Part shown: positions 1 through 9,389 of the stretch, in pieces
Numbering within the stretch: the stretch's first letter is position 1
Layout of the letters: every line of letters starts with the position of its first letter
Assembly: GCA_049297615.1 (NCBI GenBank)
Contig: JBAQUQ010000374.1
Location: 1-64,000, forward strand
Direction: 5' to 3'
Origin: JAEMQF01 sp049297615
Lineage (GTDB): Bacteria; Pseudomonadota; Gammaproteobacteria; Burkholderiales; Burkholderiaceae_C
DNA: 64,000 nt
The notes under the pieces: generated by a model
What the model was told of the DNA's origin: nothing
Databases searched by the model: none
Seen by the model: the letters and a program-made list of their open reading frames with translations, nothing else
Position numbers and translations under genes: made by a program

Positions 1-6
1 CTCATA

Positions 7-33
7 AACGGGCTGCCCATGCAGCCCGTTTTC
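7..33 (+). terminator. Hairpin terminator at left edge
   Basis: A perfect 10-bp stem (positions 7-16 pairing with 21-30, loop CCAT) is followed by a short run of T on the plus strand. It looks like a rho-independent terminator for a plus-strand gene lying left of the window. The minus-strand side has only three T after the stem, so it may also weakly terminate the leftward SDR gene. The owning gene is not visible. Confidence 0.6.
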
Positions 34-118
34 ACTTGTGCCACTGTCTGCGCGTGCTCGGTTGCGCCTCTATCCGCCTCGGGCCGGGCCAGGCTTTCGG
101 CACCGCGCGGCAACCGAG

Positions 119-895
119 TCATTCGCCCCGGCGACGTTTGCGCGGCTGGCCAGCCAGCAGTTGATCGAACAACGAGTTGGGCAGACTTCGCAACAGCTTG
201 GCAATGAGGCCCATCTGCCATGGAATCACGCGGTAACTCGCTCCCTGCGCAATCGCAGCGAACGCACGATCGGCAAATTTATCGACAGGCATCAGGAACG
301 GCATGCTGTAGCGGTTCTTGCGTGTCAGTGGTGTGTCGACGTAGCCCGGCACCAAGGTCACGACCTTGACCCCACTGCCCTTCAGCTCGCCTCGCAGGCT
401 TTCGCAAAAGGCGATTGCCGCGGCTTTGCTGGAGCAGTAGGCGCCGTGGCCCGGTAGCCCGCGAATCCCCGCGACACTGGCTATGCCGACGAGCCTGCCC
501 GAGCCACGCCTGCGCATTGGCGCAATGAAGCGCTGGAAGGTGGCAGCCATGCCCAGTACATTGGTCTCGAGCGTCGCGCGCATGACTTCCAGGTCTTCCG
601 GCACGGCGCTGTCCATTCCCACGCTGATACCCGCGTTGGCGATCACCACATCGGGCAGACCCTGGGCATTGATGCAGGCCAGCGCGGCCGCTCCAACGGC
701 TTGAACATCGCAAACATCGGCGGCGTAGACCGCACAAGCTTTGGCCAGTGGTTGCTGGGTGTGAAGCCACTGCTCGATCGGGGCAGTGCGCCGCGCCACC
801 AAGGCCAGGCGGTAACCGCCGCTCAGGTAGCGCGCCGCCAACGCTTGGCCGATTCCGCTCGATGCGCCTGTGATGTAGGCCAGCGGGGCAGACAT
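119..895 (-). CDS. SDR family NAD(P)-dependent oxidoreductase
   Basis: A classical short-chain dehydrogenase of 258 aa with a Rossmann fold. The cofactor loop TGASSGIG lies near residues 9-16, there is an NAG motif, and the catalytic Tyr/Lys pair is in YCSSK. The substrate cannot be read from the sequence. I chose the ATG at 895 because the dinucleotide fold starts immediately after it; the frame stays open upstream to 1006 and overlaps the end of lptC. It is the last gene visible of the kdsD-kdsC-lptC set and is on the same strand, where lptA and lptB would normally be expected. The basic C-terminal tail (about RKRRRGE) is unusual but harmless. Confidence 0.85.
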   Translation of the reverse strand: MSAPLAYITGASSGIGQALAARYLSGGYRLALVARRTAPIEQWLHTQQPLAKACAVYAADVCDVQAVGAAALACINAQGLPDVVIANAGISVGMDSAVPEDLEVMRATLETNVLGMAATFQRFIAPMRRRGSGRLVGIASVAGIRGLPGHGAYCSSKAAAIAFCESLRGELKGSGVKVVTLVPGYVDTPLTRKNRYSMPFLMPVDKFADRAFAAIAQGASYRVIPWQMGLIAKLLRSLPNSLFDQLLAGQPRKRRRGE

Positions 896-977
896 GGGTC
901 CCAATTTACGCAAGGCCGGTGATCGATGTTGGAGGCTCAGACCAGCCTGGGCCAGGGTCGACGGCGGGCTGCGCGCT

Positions 978-1652
978 TCAGGGCAGCCGGCCCCGCGAAG
1001 CATCACCAGGCGGTGCCGCTAAGACGGCGCGTACGCGACCTTTGAGCTCGATCACGCGTGCGAGGTTATCGTAGTCGACGGCGTCGGCCCGGAACTCGCT
1101 GGTGCCGCGCGTGACGGTGACTGGCAGATGGGAGCGCACACGTTCCGTGGCCTGAAAGAAATGCAGGAACTCGGAGCGAAATTCAGTCTGTGCCTCTCCC
1201 GCGGTCGCTTCGCGAATCACATGGGCCTCGCCGAGCAATTGCACCTCGCTGCCGTCGGCGTTTGCCAGTGCGCGTTTCGCTGTGGCTGATAGGGTTCGCC
1301 CGTCGCGTCCGGTGGCGCGGATGCGGGCGTCGTCGATTTCCAGGGTATTCGTGTCAGGATAATGATGCATGCGACGACCTTCGATCTGGATCCGCATCGC
1401 GCCGTCCGAAGCGAAATGTTGCACGACGAAGTCACTCATTTCGTAGTCGGGCTCGTGCAACGGCGCCTCGTCTTCGCGAGCGAATTCGGGCACGGGCGTA
1501 TTCTTGACCAACCACCAGGTGCCCAAAGCCAACAGACCCATCAGCAACAGCGGCAGGTAGGTCGAGACCGCATCGAAGGTGCGCACGCGCCAGGGTAGCG
1601 CCAACGACGGGCGTTGCGGCCGCGCGGCGGGTGCCGCAGCGATAGCCTTCAC
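978..1652 (-). CDS. lptC: LPS export protein LptC
   Basis: LptC is the bitopic inner-membrane/periplasmic component of the Lpt bridge and passes lipopolysaccharide from LptB2FG to LptA. The protein has 224 aa: a cytoplasmic N-terminus, one transmembrane segment near residues 32-50 (LPLLLMGLLALGTWWLV), then the periplasmic beta-jellyroll domain. The length fits the betaproteobacterial family. Its start is GTG and overlaps the kdsC stop by four bases (GTGA), implying translational coupling. It follows the Kdo genes kdsD and kdsC, the usual operon context. lptA and lptB do not follow it here; an SDR gene does. Confidence 0.88.
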   Translation of the reverse strand: MKAIAAAPAARPQRPSLALPWRVRTFDAVSTYLPLLLMGLLALGTWWLVKNTPVPEFAREDEAPLHEPDYEMSDFVVQHFASDGAMRIQIEGRRMHHYPDTNTLEIDDARIRATGRDGRTLSATAKRALANADGSEVQLLGEAHVIREATAGEAQTEFRSEFLHFFQATERVRSHLPVTVTRGTSEFRADAVDYDNLARVIELKGRVRAVLAAPPGDASRGRLP

Positions 1653-2227
1653 GTGGCGGCCCGCGTCGAACCGTCCAAGCTTGTCTGCGGTTCATGCAGC
1701 AAGTCGACATAGCGGCCGCTGGCAATGAGCAACAGATCGCAGCATTCGCGCGCCGCGCCGTAGCCGGCGCGCGCGCGAGTCACAAACGCGCAAGCTGCCC
1801 GGACCTCGGCGTGCGCCCCGGGCGGCGCGCAGGAGAATGCAGCATTCCTGAGCATGGGGAGGTCGGGCCAATCGTCTCCCATGGCCGCAACTTGCGACCA
1901 TGCCAGCTTTAGTGGCGCCAACAGCTGCTGCGCGGCTGTGAGTTTGTCTGCCACAGCGAAGCGCGCATGCGCGATGTTCAAGTCCGCGACGCGCTGGCGA
2001 AGCGCCGCGCTGTCTCGGCCGCTGACGATCATCGGCACGATGCCCGCCCGTGCGAGCAGTTTCAGGCCGTGGCCATCGAGCGTTGAAAAGGCCTTGTACT
2101 CTTCGCCATGTCCGCCGAGGTAGATGCGCCCGTCGGTTAACACACCATCGACGTCGAAGATCGCGGCACGTATGGGCTGGGCAAGCAGCAGAAGTTCGGG
2201 TGCGAAATTCAGTGCGGGCGCGAGCAT
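1649..2227 (-). CDS. kdsC: 3-deoxy-D-manno-octulosonate 8-phosphate phosphatase KdsC
   Basis: A HAD-superfamily phosphatase of 192 aa that removes phosphate from Kdo-8-phosphate in Kdo (inner-core LPS) synthesis. The nucleophile motif FDVDGVLTDG has its two Asp at residues 25 and 27. A conserved SGRDSAALRQR segment and the late acidic motif GDDWPDLP follow. There is no cap domain, as expected for this C0-type tetrameric phosphatase. Its ATG overlaps the kdsD stop by one base (TGATG), so the two Kdo genes are translationally coupled. Confidence 0.92.
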   Translation of the reverse strand: MLAPALNFAPELLLLAQPIRAAIFDVDGVLTDGRIYLGGHGEEYKAFSTLDGHGLKLLARAGIVPMIVSGRDSAALRQRVADLNIAHARFAVADKLTAAQQLLAPLKLAWSQVAAMGDDWPDLPMLRNAAFSCAPPGAHAEVRAACAFVTRARAGYGAARECCDLLLIASGRYVDLLHEPQTSLDGSTRAAT

Positions 2228-3237
2228 CAGATCACCTTGGCACGCATCAAGTCGTTGGAGTTCAGGGCGCCCACGAGCAGGCCCTGCGCATCCACAACCA
2301 GCACACTCGTAATGCGGTGCTGTTCCATCATCGCCGCCGCCTCGACCGCGAGGGCGTCGGCGCGAACCAGCTTGGGGTTGACGTGCATGACCTGGTGCGC
2401 GTGCAGTGAGCGTAGATCGGCGCCGCGTTCAAGCAGGCGACGCAAGTCCCCGTCGGTGAAGATGCCGCACACGCGTTGTCGCGCGTCGACGATCGCGGTA
2501 AAGCCCAGGCCTTTGCCCGTCATCTCGCGCAACATCGTCGTGAAAGCGCTGTCGGGCCCGACACGAGGCACGTCTTCGCCGCTGCGCATCAGGTCGCGCA
2601 CATGAATCAAGAGTTTGCGCCCGAGAGCCCCGCCCGGGTGCGAGCGCGCGAAGTCGTCTTCTCGAAAGCCGCGCGCGTCGAGCAGGGCCACAGCGAGTGC
2701 GTCGCCCAACGCCATTTGCGCCGTGGTACTGGCCGTGGGAGCAAGGTTCATGGGGCAGGCCTCCTGATCGACCTCGCTGGAGATCACCAGGTCGGCATGC
2801 TGCGCGAGTTGGCTGTCGGCCCGCCCTGTCATGAGCACGAGAACAACGCCCAGGCGCTTTAGCGCCGGGATTACCGCCGCCAACTCGTCGCTCTCGCCGG
2901 AGTTCGAGATCGCGAGAACCACGTCGTCGCGTGTCACCATGCCCAGATCGCCGTGGCTGGCTTCTGCAGGGTGCACGAACATGGCTGGTGTGCCCGTCGA
3001 CGCTAGCGTGGCAGCGATCTTGCGGCCGACATGGCCACTCTTGCCCATGCCCATCACGACGACGCGGCCGCGACATTCCAGCATGGCCCGCGCTGTGCTT
3101 GCAAAGCTTTCGCCCTGTCGAGCCCTCAAGCCGAGCAGCGCATTTGCCTCGATTTCGAAGGTTTCACGCGCCAATTGCAAGGCGCGCTGCGTGTCGAAGA
3201 CGGGTCTCGATTCGGCTTGGGCGACCACCGCATACAC
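2227..3237 (-). CDS. kdsD: D-arabinose 5-phosphate isomerase KdsD
   Basis: KdsD converts ribulose 5-phosphate to arabinose 5-phosphate, the first committed step to Kdo. The SIS sugar-isomerase domain comes first, with GMGKSGHVGRKIAATL and SNSGES, followed by two C-terminal CBS domains beginning around LIHVRDLM. A GTG at 3237 gives 336 aa and another GTG at 3228 gives 333 aa; both are near the family's ~328 aa. The open frame continues to 3339, but that extension is Arg/Gly-rich and unlike the family. The gene diverges from the Kef-type antiporter. Confidence 0.9.
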   Translation of the reverse strand: MYAVVAQAESRPVFDTQRALQLARETFEIEANALLGLRARQGESFASTARAMLECRGRVVVMGMGKSGHVGRKIAATLASTGTPAMFVHPAEASHGDLGMVTRDDVVLAISNSGESDELAAVIPALKRLGVVLVLMTGRADSQLAQHADLVISSEVDQEACPMNLAPTASTTAQMALGDALAVALLDARGFREDDFARSHPGGALGRKLLIHVRDLMRSGEDVPRVGPDSAFTTMLREMTGKGLGFTAIVDARQRVCGIFTDGDLRRLLERGADLRSLHAHQVMHVNPKLVRADALAVEAAAMMEQHRITSVLVVDAQGLLVGALNSNDLMRAKVI

Positions 3238-3328
3238 CCGCGCGCGCGAGCGTCCATTACGATGGCGCGATTCTAGGCGGTCGATGCACCCTTGCCCTGG
3301 CCTGCCGGCGCCACCCACCCGAGACCCG

Positions 3329-5329
3329 ATGGCCACCACGCTCGAGCTGATTCTGTTGTACCTGGTAGCCGCTGTGGCCGGCGTCGCGGTGTGCCGCCTC
3401 GCGCGCTTGCCGCCGATGCTCGGCTATTTGGTGGTGGGTGTGCTCATCGGTCCGAACGCTTTGGCGCTGGCCAAAGGCTCGGCGGGGGTTCGCACCCTCG
3501 CGGAGTTCGGCGTCGTACTGCTCATGTTCGTCATCGGCCTGGAGTTCAACCTGCCCAAGTTGAAGAGCATGCGCAAGCTGGTGTTCGGCTTGGGCTTGGC
3601 CCAGGTGGCGTTCACCATCGTCGGCACCGTGCTCGGTCACTTCGTGCTCAGCTGGTTGTTTTCGTTCACCGCGCGGCCCTGGCAGCTGTCTTGGCCTGGC
3701 GCAGTGGTGCTCGCTGGCGCGATGGCCATGTCGAGCACGGCGATCGTCGGCAAATTGATGGCTGAGCGCCTCGAACTCGACAGCGAACACGGCCGGCGCG
3801 TCATGGGTACGTTGCTGTTCCAAGACCTTGCGGTGGTACCGCTGCTGGTATTGATTCCGGCGTTGAATTCGAGCGCCGCTGATATGGCCGCGGCGTTGTC
3901 GTGGGCGACCTTCAAGGCAGCTGCCCTGCTCACATTGCTTTTGGTAGGCGGCCAGCGAATCATGCGCTGGTGGCTCACTCAAGTGGCGCGGCGCAAGAGC
4001 GAAGAATTATTCATTCTGAACGTGCTCCTGGTTACCCTGGGCTTGGCCTGGCTGACCGAACAAGCGGGCCTTTCGCTCGCGCTCGGCGCCTTCTTGGCTG
4101 GCATGCTGATTGCCGAGACGGAGTACAAGCATCAGGTTGAGACCGACATTCGTCCGTTCCACGATGTGCTGCTCGGTTTGTTCTTCATCACGATCGGCAT
4201 GAGATTGGATTGGCATGCGGTGCTGGACCAATGGTTCCTGGTGCTGTTGCTGACCGTGGCCCCGGTGTTGGCCAAGTTTCTACTGGTGGCGCTGTTGGCT
4301 CGCCTGTTTGGTGCGACTCCCGGCGTCGCGCTGCGAACCGGTTTGTACTTGGCCCAGGCTGGCGAGTTCGGCTTCGTACTGTTGACCCTCGGCGCCGAAC
4401 AGCAGCTCATCGAACCCGTCTGGCTGAGCCCCGTCTTGGCCAGCATGGTGCTGAGCATGTTGGCGACGCCATTGCTTATTCTCTACAGCAACCGCATCGT
4501 GATGCGCTTGAGTTCGAGCGACTGGCTGATGCAATCGGTGGCGATGACGACGATTGCCAGGCGGGCCATCAACACCGAAGCGCACGTCATCATCGCCGGT
4601 TATGGTCGAAGCGGCCAGAATCTTGCGCGCCTGCTCGAAAGTGAAGCGATTCCATACATGGCGCTCGACCTGGACCCCGATCGGGTTCGCCAAGCTGCAG
4701 CCGCCGGGCAAAGCGTGGTATTCGGCGACGCAGCCCGTCTGCAAAGTCTGATGGCCGCCGGGCTGGCGCGTGCCAACGCTGTAGTTATCACCTACCACGA
4801 CACGCAATCGGCGTTAAGAATTTTGCGTCAGGTGCAAGCTCATGCACCCAGAGTTCCTGTCGTGGTTCGCACGCTCGACGACAGCGAGATTGAACGCCTA
4901 CAGGCAGCCGGGGCCACCGAAGTCGTTCCGGAAGCGATCGAGGGTTCGTTGATGCTTGCCAGCCATGCGCTGGCTTTGGTCGGAGTTCCGATGCGGCGCG
5001 TGATTCGCCTCGTGCAAGATCAACGCGACGCTCGCTATGGTTTGCTGCGCGGCTACTTCCACGGTGCAGACGACGACACGGTGGACGCGCTGCGGCATGC
5101 ACGCTTGCTCTCCGTTACGTTGCCTGCAGCCGCAGGCTGCATCGGCCAGACGCTCGCGGACCAAGCCTTGCACGCCGTGGGGGTGACCGCCGTGTCTCTG
5201 CGACTCGCCAGTGGAGCCGTCTCCAAGCCCGTCGGAAATGTCATTCTCTCGGCAGGTGACACGCTTGTTCTCTCAGGCCTGCCTGAGCCCCTGGCCTTGG
5301 CAGAGAGCAAGCTGCTCGGTCGTTCTTGA
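3329..5329 (+). CDS. Kef-type monovalent cation/proton antiporter
   Basis: A CPA2-family antiporter of 666 aa. The N-terminal ~385 residues form a multi-spanning Na+/H+ exchanger domain. An RCK/TrkA-N domain begins near residue 417 with the dinucleotide loop HVIIAGYGRSGQN, and a TrkA-C-like domain occupies roughly residues 585-660. This resembles KefB/KefC/YbaL potassium-efflux systems controlled by nucleotide or glutathione adducts. I use the ATG at 3329; the long upstream open frame is antisense to kdsD and is not family-like. No KefF/KefG ancillary subunit is next to it, so glutathione gating is not supported by context. Confidence 0.88.
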   Translation: MATTLELILLYLVAAVAGVAVCRLARLPPMLGYLVVGVLIGPNALALAKGSAGVRTLAEFGVVLLMFVIGLEFNLPKLKSMRKLVFGLGLAQVAFTIVGTVLGHFVLSWLFSFTARPWQLSWPGAVVLAGAMAMSSTAIVGKLMAERLELDSEHGRRVMGTLLFQDLAVVPLLVLIPALNSSAADMAAALSWATFKAAALLTLLLVGGQRIMRWWLTQVARRKSEELFILNVLLVTLGLAWLTEQAGLSLALGAFLAGMLIAETEYKHQVETDIRPFHDVLLGLFFITIGMRLDWHAVLDQWFLVLLLTVAPVLAKFLLVALLARLFGATPGVALRTGLYLAQAGEFGFVLLTLGAEQQLIEPVWLSPVLASMVLSMLATPLLILYSNRIVMRLSSSDWLMQSVAMTTIARRAINTEAHVIIAGYGRSGQNLARLLESEAIPYMALDLDPDRVRQAAAAGQSVVFGDAARLQSLMAAGLARANAVVITYHDTQSALRILRQVQAHAPRVPVVVRTLDDSEIERLQAAGATEVVPEAIEGSLMLASHALALVGVPMRRVIRLVQDQRDARYGLLRGYFHGADDDTVDALRHARLLSVTLPAAAGCIGQTLADQALHAVGVTAVSLRLASGAVSKPVGNVILSAGDTLVLSGLPEPLALAESKLLGRS

Positions 5330-5342
5330 CGCCGAGCTGCGA

Positions 5343-5891
5343 TCAGGCGAAGGAGATCTTGCGCGCTTGATTTGCGCGCAGGCGCGTCAACATTACGGCA
5401 CCGGCCGCGCGGGTGAGTTCGAGCGCCAGGGCGGCGCTGCGCTGTGCCAGCTCTTCCAAACGCGGTCCGCGCAGGGCCCAGACGATGGATGGCGTCATCG
5501 CCTCGACACTGGCCATCCGCGGGAAGTCGCCGAACAGGCCGGTTTCACCGACCACCGCACCGGCGCGCAGGATCGCGATCTTATTGGCACCACTGGTGGC
5601 GCCGGTGACGAACACCTGGAGCGAACCTTGCCCGAGGAAATACATGGTGTGGTCCGTATCGCCCTGCTTGATCAATAAATCGCCGGATCGGATCTCGTGC
5701 GGGGTCAGGAACGGCGTCACCGTGCGCCATTGTTCGAGCGTCAGGCGGGCACGAAAAGCGTCTTCGGAGTTAAGTGTCAGAACAGCCTTCAGCAGGTCAA
5801 TCACTTCCATGGCTTGTTTGGGCAGCAGGTTCAGGATGAAGGCCGGATTATCCAGCGCCCTTGCCCGTCCGCAACGCAATGTCAAGTCCAC
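5343..5891 (-). CDS. Cyclic nucleotide-binding (Crp-type) domain protein
   Basis: A 182-aa protein carrying a cyclic-nucleotide-binding beta-barrel: DLLIKQGDTDHTMYFLGQG, then the phosphate-binding-cassette-like GAVVGETGLFGDFPRMASV. No helix-turn-helix follows; the remaining ~45 residues are a helical tail. It is therefore probably a stand-alone effector-binding protein rather than a Crp/Fnr transcription factor. The given start is GTG; an internal ATG at 5810 is an alternative, and neither has a convincing ribosome-binding site. It converges with the antiporter with only 13 bases between the stops. Confidence 0.75.
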   Translation of the reverse strand: MDLTLRCGRARALDNPAFILNLLPKQAMEVIDLLKAVLTLNSEDAFRARLTLEQWRTVTPFLTPHEIRSGDLLIKQGDTDHTMYFLGQGSLQVFVTGATSGANKIAILRAGAVVGETGLFGDFPRMASVEAMTPSIVWALRGPRLEELAQRSAALALELTRAAGAVMLTRLRANQARKISFA

Positions 5892-5946
5892 GGCGAGCTA
5901 TTGCGCACCACCGAGCGTTCCTATGTCACGACCCTTTCCAGGTCGT

Positions 5947-7323
5947 TCATTTCCCGATGCAAAAGCGGCTGAATATCTGGCCCAGCAAGTCATCGGCCGC
6001 GTATGCGCCGGTGATTTCTGCCAATGCTAGATGGGCCAGGCGCAATTCTTCAGCGAGCAGCTCGAGCGCCGCATCGGCATGCGCCGCGTGCGCGTCAGCG
6101 TGAGCCACATGAACTGCGGCGCGGCGCAACGCGTGCACATGACGCGCACGTGCGAGAAAGACTCCTTCGGGAGGCAACTGCCAACCCGCCGTCTCGAGCA
6201 CAGCCCGGCGCAGTGCCGGGAGCCCCTCTGCGGTGAGCGCCGAGACATTCAAGCCGGCGACGCGTTGCGCTTCGGGGATCGCATCGCTCTTGTTATAGAC
6301 GTGAATCAGGCGCGTGCCACGTGCCAGCGCCGCAGCCAATCTTTGGGCAAGTTGTGCCTCAGCGGCCGCATAGGAGGCTAACTTCGCTCGGGTCAGGTCG
6401 TGCAGAAAGATGACGAGATCGGCGCTCGATATTTCACCCCAGGTCCGCTCGATGCCGATGCGCTCGACTGCATCGGTGGAATCGCGTAGGCCGGCGGTAT
6501 CAATCACGTGGATCGGTACCCCTTCGATTTGAATGGTTTCGCTGACTTTGTCGCGCGTCGTGCCCGGAACCGGCGTAACGATGGCCAGCTCCGCGCCCGC
6601 CAGAGCATTCAGTAACGAGCTTTTCCCGACGTTGGGCTGGCCCGCCAACACCACTTTGATTCCGTCGCGCAACAGCACCCCCTGGCGGGCCAGCAGTAAT
6701 AGTTGGTCCAGGGCGTGCCCGATACGGGTGAGGCGATTGTGTGCATCGGAACTTTTGAGGAAGTCGACTTCTTCGTCGGGAAAATCGAGGGTGGCTTCGA
6801 CCAAGGCGCGCAGTTCGACAAGGTGCTCGCTCAGGGTGTCGATGTGTGCCGAGAAGCTGCCGCTCAGGGACAACGCTGCTGACCGGGCGGCTGCTTCGGT
6901 ACTGGCCTCGATCAGGTCACTGACTGCTTCCGCCTGGGCCAGGTCAAGCTTTCCGTTCAGAAAAGCGCGCTGCGTAAATTCTCCCGGCCGCGCCACGCGC
7001 GCACCGTGATCCGCGCCCGCCTCGAGGCAGCGCGCGAGTAACAATTGCAGCACCACTGGTCCGCCATGGACCTGCAGCTCCAGGACATCTTCGCCGGTAT
7101 ACGAGTGCGGTGCGCGAAAGTAAATGGCCAGGCCATGGTCGATCGCATGGCCGTCGGCGCCGCGCATGGGCAAGTAATTCGCGCGGCGCGCTTCAAGGGG
7201 GGCTCCGCAGATCGCGGCGATGAGCGGCTCGACATGCGGCCCGGATGCGCGCACGATGCCAATGGCACCGCGCCCAGGCGCCGTGGCCACCGCAACGATG
7301 GTGTCGTGCTGAAGCGGCAACAT
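5947..7323 (-). CDS. mnmE: tRNA modification GTPase MnmE
   Basis: MnmE acts with MnmG to install the carboxymethylaminomethyl group on wobble U34 of certain tRNAs. All parts are present in 458 aa: the N-terminal tetrahydrofolate-binding domain, a helical domain, an inserted G domain with P-loop GQPNVGKSS at residues 228-236 and a DTAG motif, and the invariant C-terminal FCIGK whose Cys is catalytic. The partner mnmG is in the same window at 26.9-28.9 kb. The position left of yidC is standard. Confidence 0.96.
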   Translation of the reverse strand: MLPLQHDTIVAVATAPGRGAIGIVRASGPHVEPLIAAICGAPLEARRANYLPMRGADGHAIDHGLAIYFRAPHSYTGEDVLELQVHGGPVVLQLLLARCLEAGADHGARVARPGEFTQRAFLNGKLDLAQAEAVSDLIEASTEAAARSAALSLSGSFSAHIDTLSEHLVELRALVEATLDFPDEEVDFLKSSDAHNRLTRIGHALDQLLLLARQGVLLRDGIKVVLAGQPNVGKSSLLNALAGAELAIVTPVPGTTRDKVSETIQIEGVPIHVIDTAGLRDSTDAVERIGIERTWGEISSADLVIFLHDLTRAKLASYAAAEAQLAQRLAAALARGTRLIHVYNKSDAIPEAQRVAGLNVSALTAEGLPALRRAVLETAGWQLPPEGVFLARARHVHALRRAAVHVAHADAHAAHADAALELLAEELRLAHLALAEITGAYAADDLLGQIFSRFCIGK

Positions 7324-7385
7324 CGACTCCCCTCCCCAATTTGCGATGCACCGCTGCGAGCCTCGAGCCGGCCGGCGCGGGCGCC

Positions 7386-9074
7386 CTACTTGCCCAAGAC
7401 GCCCATTCGCTTGTTGATGAGGTACTGTTGAGCGATTGACAGGACGTTATTGGTAAGCCAGTACAACACCAAGCCGGCCGGAAACACGAAGAACATGATG
7501 GAGAAGACCAGCGGCATGATCCACATCATTTTCGCCTGCACCGGGTCGGGTGGCGTCGGATTCAGCCAAGTCTGGAACATCGTTGTTCCCGTCATCACCA
7601 GGGGCAGAATGAAATAGGGATCCTTCGCCGAGAGATCGGTAATCCACGCAATCCACGGAGCGTTTCGCATTTCTACACTGGACAGCAAGACCCAGTACAA
7701 GGCGATGAAAAACGGCATCTGCACGAAGATGGGCAGACACCCGCCAAGCGGGTTGACCTTCTCTTCACGATAGATTCGCATCATTTCTTGCTGCATTTCT
7801 TGCGGCTTGTCTTTGAGCCGCTCACGCAGAGCCATGACTTTCGGATTGATGGCCTTCATCTTCGCCATCGAACGGTAAGCCGTCGCATTGAGCCAGTAGA
7901 AAGCGATCTTGAGCAGGAACACCAAGCCGACGATCGACCAGCCCCAGTTGCCAATGAACTTGTGCAATTGGGTCAACAGCCAAAACAACGGCTTGGCCAG
8001 AATCGTGAACCAACCATAGTCCTTCACTAGTTCCAAGCCCGGCGCCAATGCGGCGAGCTTGTCCTCTTCTTGTGGTCCGACGAGGAGGCGCGCATCGAAG
8101 ATCCTGCTCGTGCCGGTTGTGACTTCGCCCATCGGCGCAATCATTCCCACGGAATAGGTGTTCGGAGCTACCTTGCTCGTGTAGAACTCGCGCGGATGTT
8201 TTGCACTGTTGTCTTTGTCGAGCAGCCAAGCGCTGGCGAAATAGTGTTGCACCATGGCGATCCATCCGTTGTCTGCTTCGATCGGATGTTCAAGCTTTTC
8301 GCCCGACTTGCGCTTGTCGATGTCCTTGAAGTCAATCTTCGAGAACTTGGCCGCGTCGGTATAGATGGCTGGCCCAGTGAACGTGAAGTAAAAGCTCGAC
8401 TCGCCAGCCGGCGCATTGCCGTCGCGAACCAACTGAACATACAGGCGCGGCGCGATGGGGGAGGCCGAGTTATTTGTGACCTCGTGGGAGATACCGATGA
8501 CATAGTTCGATCGTTCAAACGTGTAGGTCTTGATGAGTTTGACGCCGCCGATTTCGTCCGACTCGAACCTGACCTGAACGGCCTTGCTGCCTTCTTTGAG
8601 TAGACGCTCTGCCGGAGCGAGTTTCATCAAACTGTGGTGATTTGGCAGTCCCGCCCCGCCGGTAGGCGGGACGAGTCCGGTTTGCGCTACATACAGGCGA
8701 TCTGCAGATTGGTCCAGTAAGACCATATTCTTGCTGTGATCGAGCGGGTCGACCTGGCGCAGCAGTTCCACCCGCACCAGAGCGCCACCGCGTGTATCCA
8801 GAGTTGCTTTGAACAGGTCGGTTGTCACCTCTACGCGCTGCCCACCGACGGCAGATGGCGGCGCGGACACAACAGGTAGAGCACTCGAAGTATCGCTGGC
8901 CAAGACTGGAGGCAGGCCGCTTGGCGTGGACGCGGAGCCCGCCGGGCCTGGCTTTGCGGCTGGCGGTGGTGTAAAGATGGACGGCTGCCCGGTGTGCCTG
9001 TTCCAGGCGTCCCAAATGAGGAAAAGCGACATCGAGAACACCACCCAGAGAATGGTGCGGCGCATATCGTTCAT
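7386..9074 (-). CDS. yidC: Membrane protein insertase YidC
   Basis: YidC/Oxa1-family insertase of 562 aa. The start at the ATG of MNDMRRTILWVV places the first transmembrane segment directly at the N-terminus, as in other Burkholderiales; a longer open frame to 9206 lacks homology. A large periplasmic P1 domain (about residues 60-340) is followed by the conserved five-helix insertase core, beginning near the GWFTILAKPLFWLL segment. It is transcribed from the rpmH-rnpA-yidD side and overlaps the end of yidD by four bases. Confidence 0.95.
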   Translation of the reverse strand: MNDMRRTILWVVFSMSLFLIWDAWNRHTGQPSIFTPPPAAKPGPAGSASTPSGLPPVLASDTSSALPVVSAPPSAVGGQRVEVTTDLFKATLDTRGGALVRVELLRQVDPLDHSKNMVLLDQSADRLYVAQTGLVPPTGGAGLPNHHSLMKLAPAERLLKEGSKAVQVRFESDEIGGVKLIKTYTFERSNYVIGISHEVTNNSASPIAPRLYVQLVRDGNAPAGESSFYFTFTGPAIYTDAAKFSKIDFKDIDKRKSGEKLEHPIEADNGWIAMVQHYFASAWLLDKDNSAKHPREFYTSKVAPNTYSVGMIAPMGEVTTGTSRIFDARLLVGPQEEDKLAALAPGLELVKDYGWFTILAKPLFWLLTQLHKFIGNWGWSIVGLVFLLKIAFYWLNATAYRSMAKMKAINPKVMALRERLKDKPQEMQQEMMRIYREEKVNPLGGCLPIFVQMPFFIALYWVLLSSVEMRNAPWIAWITDLSAKDPYFILPLVMTGTTMFQTWLNPTPPDPVQAKMMWIMPLVFSIMFFVFPAGLVLYWLTNNVLSIAQQYLINKRMGVLGK

Positions 9075-9379
9075 GGGCGGGTGTTCTTTGGGACGTGCAC
9101 GGTCCCCTTGACTGCGGCACGAGGGCGCGTCGTGGGGGCATTCGCAGACCATCGCGGCGGTCGTACTGGCACGTCGTCTTCGCCACCTTCGCACCAAGGA
9201 TGGCAACGCGCAATGCGCGTAAAGGCCAGATAGACACCAAGCGCAGCACCATGGGCCTCAATAGCGCGAATCGAATACTCCGAGCAGGTCGGGCTGAACC
9301 GGCAGGCATTCCCAAGCCATGGGCTCAGGAAGAAGCGATAGCCCTTGATTGTCGAGATCAGGGCCGGGGCCAGTGACAT
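9071..9379 (-). CDS. yidD: Membrane protein insertion efficiency factor YidD
   Basis: A small membrane-associated protein that assists YidC-dependent insertion. The family signature is intact: an N-terminal amphipathic segment KGYRFFLSPWLG, then CRFSPTCSEYSIRAIEAHG and the Cys/Trp stretch CHPWCEGGEDDVP. The ATG at 9379 gives 102 aa; an ORF reaching 9586 contains rnpA antisense-frame material and is rejected. It sits between rnpA and yidC, the universal arrangement, and overlaps yidC by four bases. The C-terminal ~30 residues beyond the conserved core are basic and Pro-rich. Confidence 0.92.
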   Translation of the reverse strand: MSLAPALISTIKGYRFFLSPWLGNACRFSPTCSEYSIRAIEAHGAALGVYLAFTRIARCHPWCEGGEDDVPVRPPRWSANAPTTRPRAAVKGTVHVPKNTRP

Positions 9380-9389
9380 GGTGCTTCTT

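Noticed and set aside
2831..3328. Long N-terminal extension of the Kef-type antiporter frame
   Set aside because: It is antisense to kdsD, has no family similarity, and the transporter's first membrane helix begins right after the ATG at 3329.
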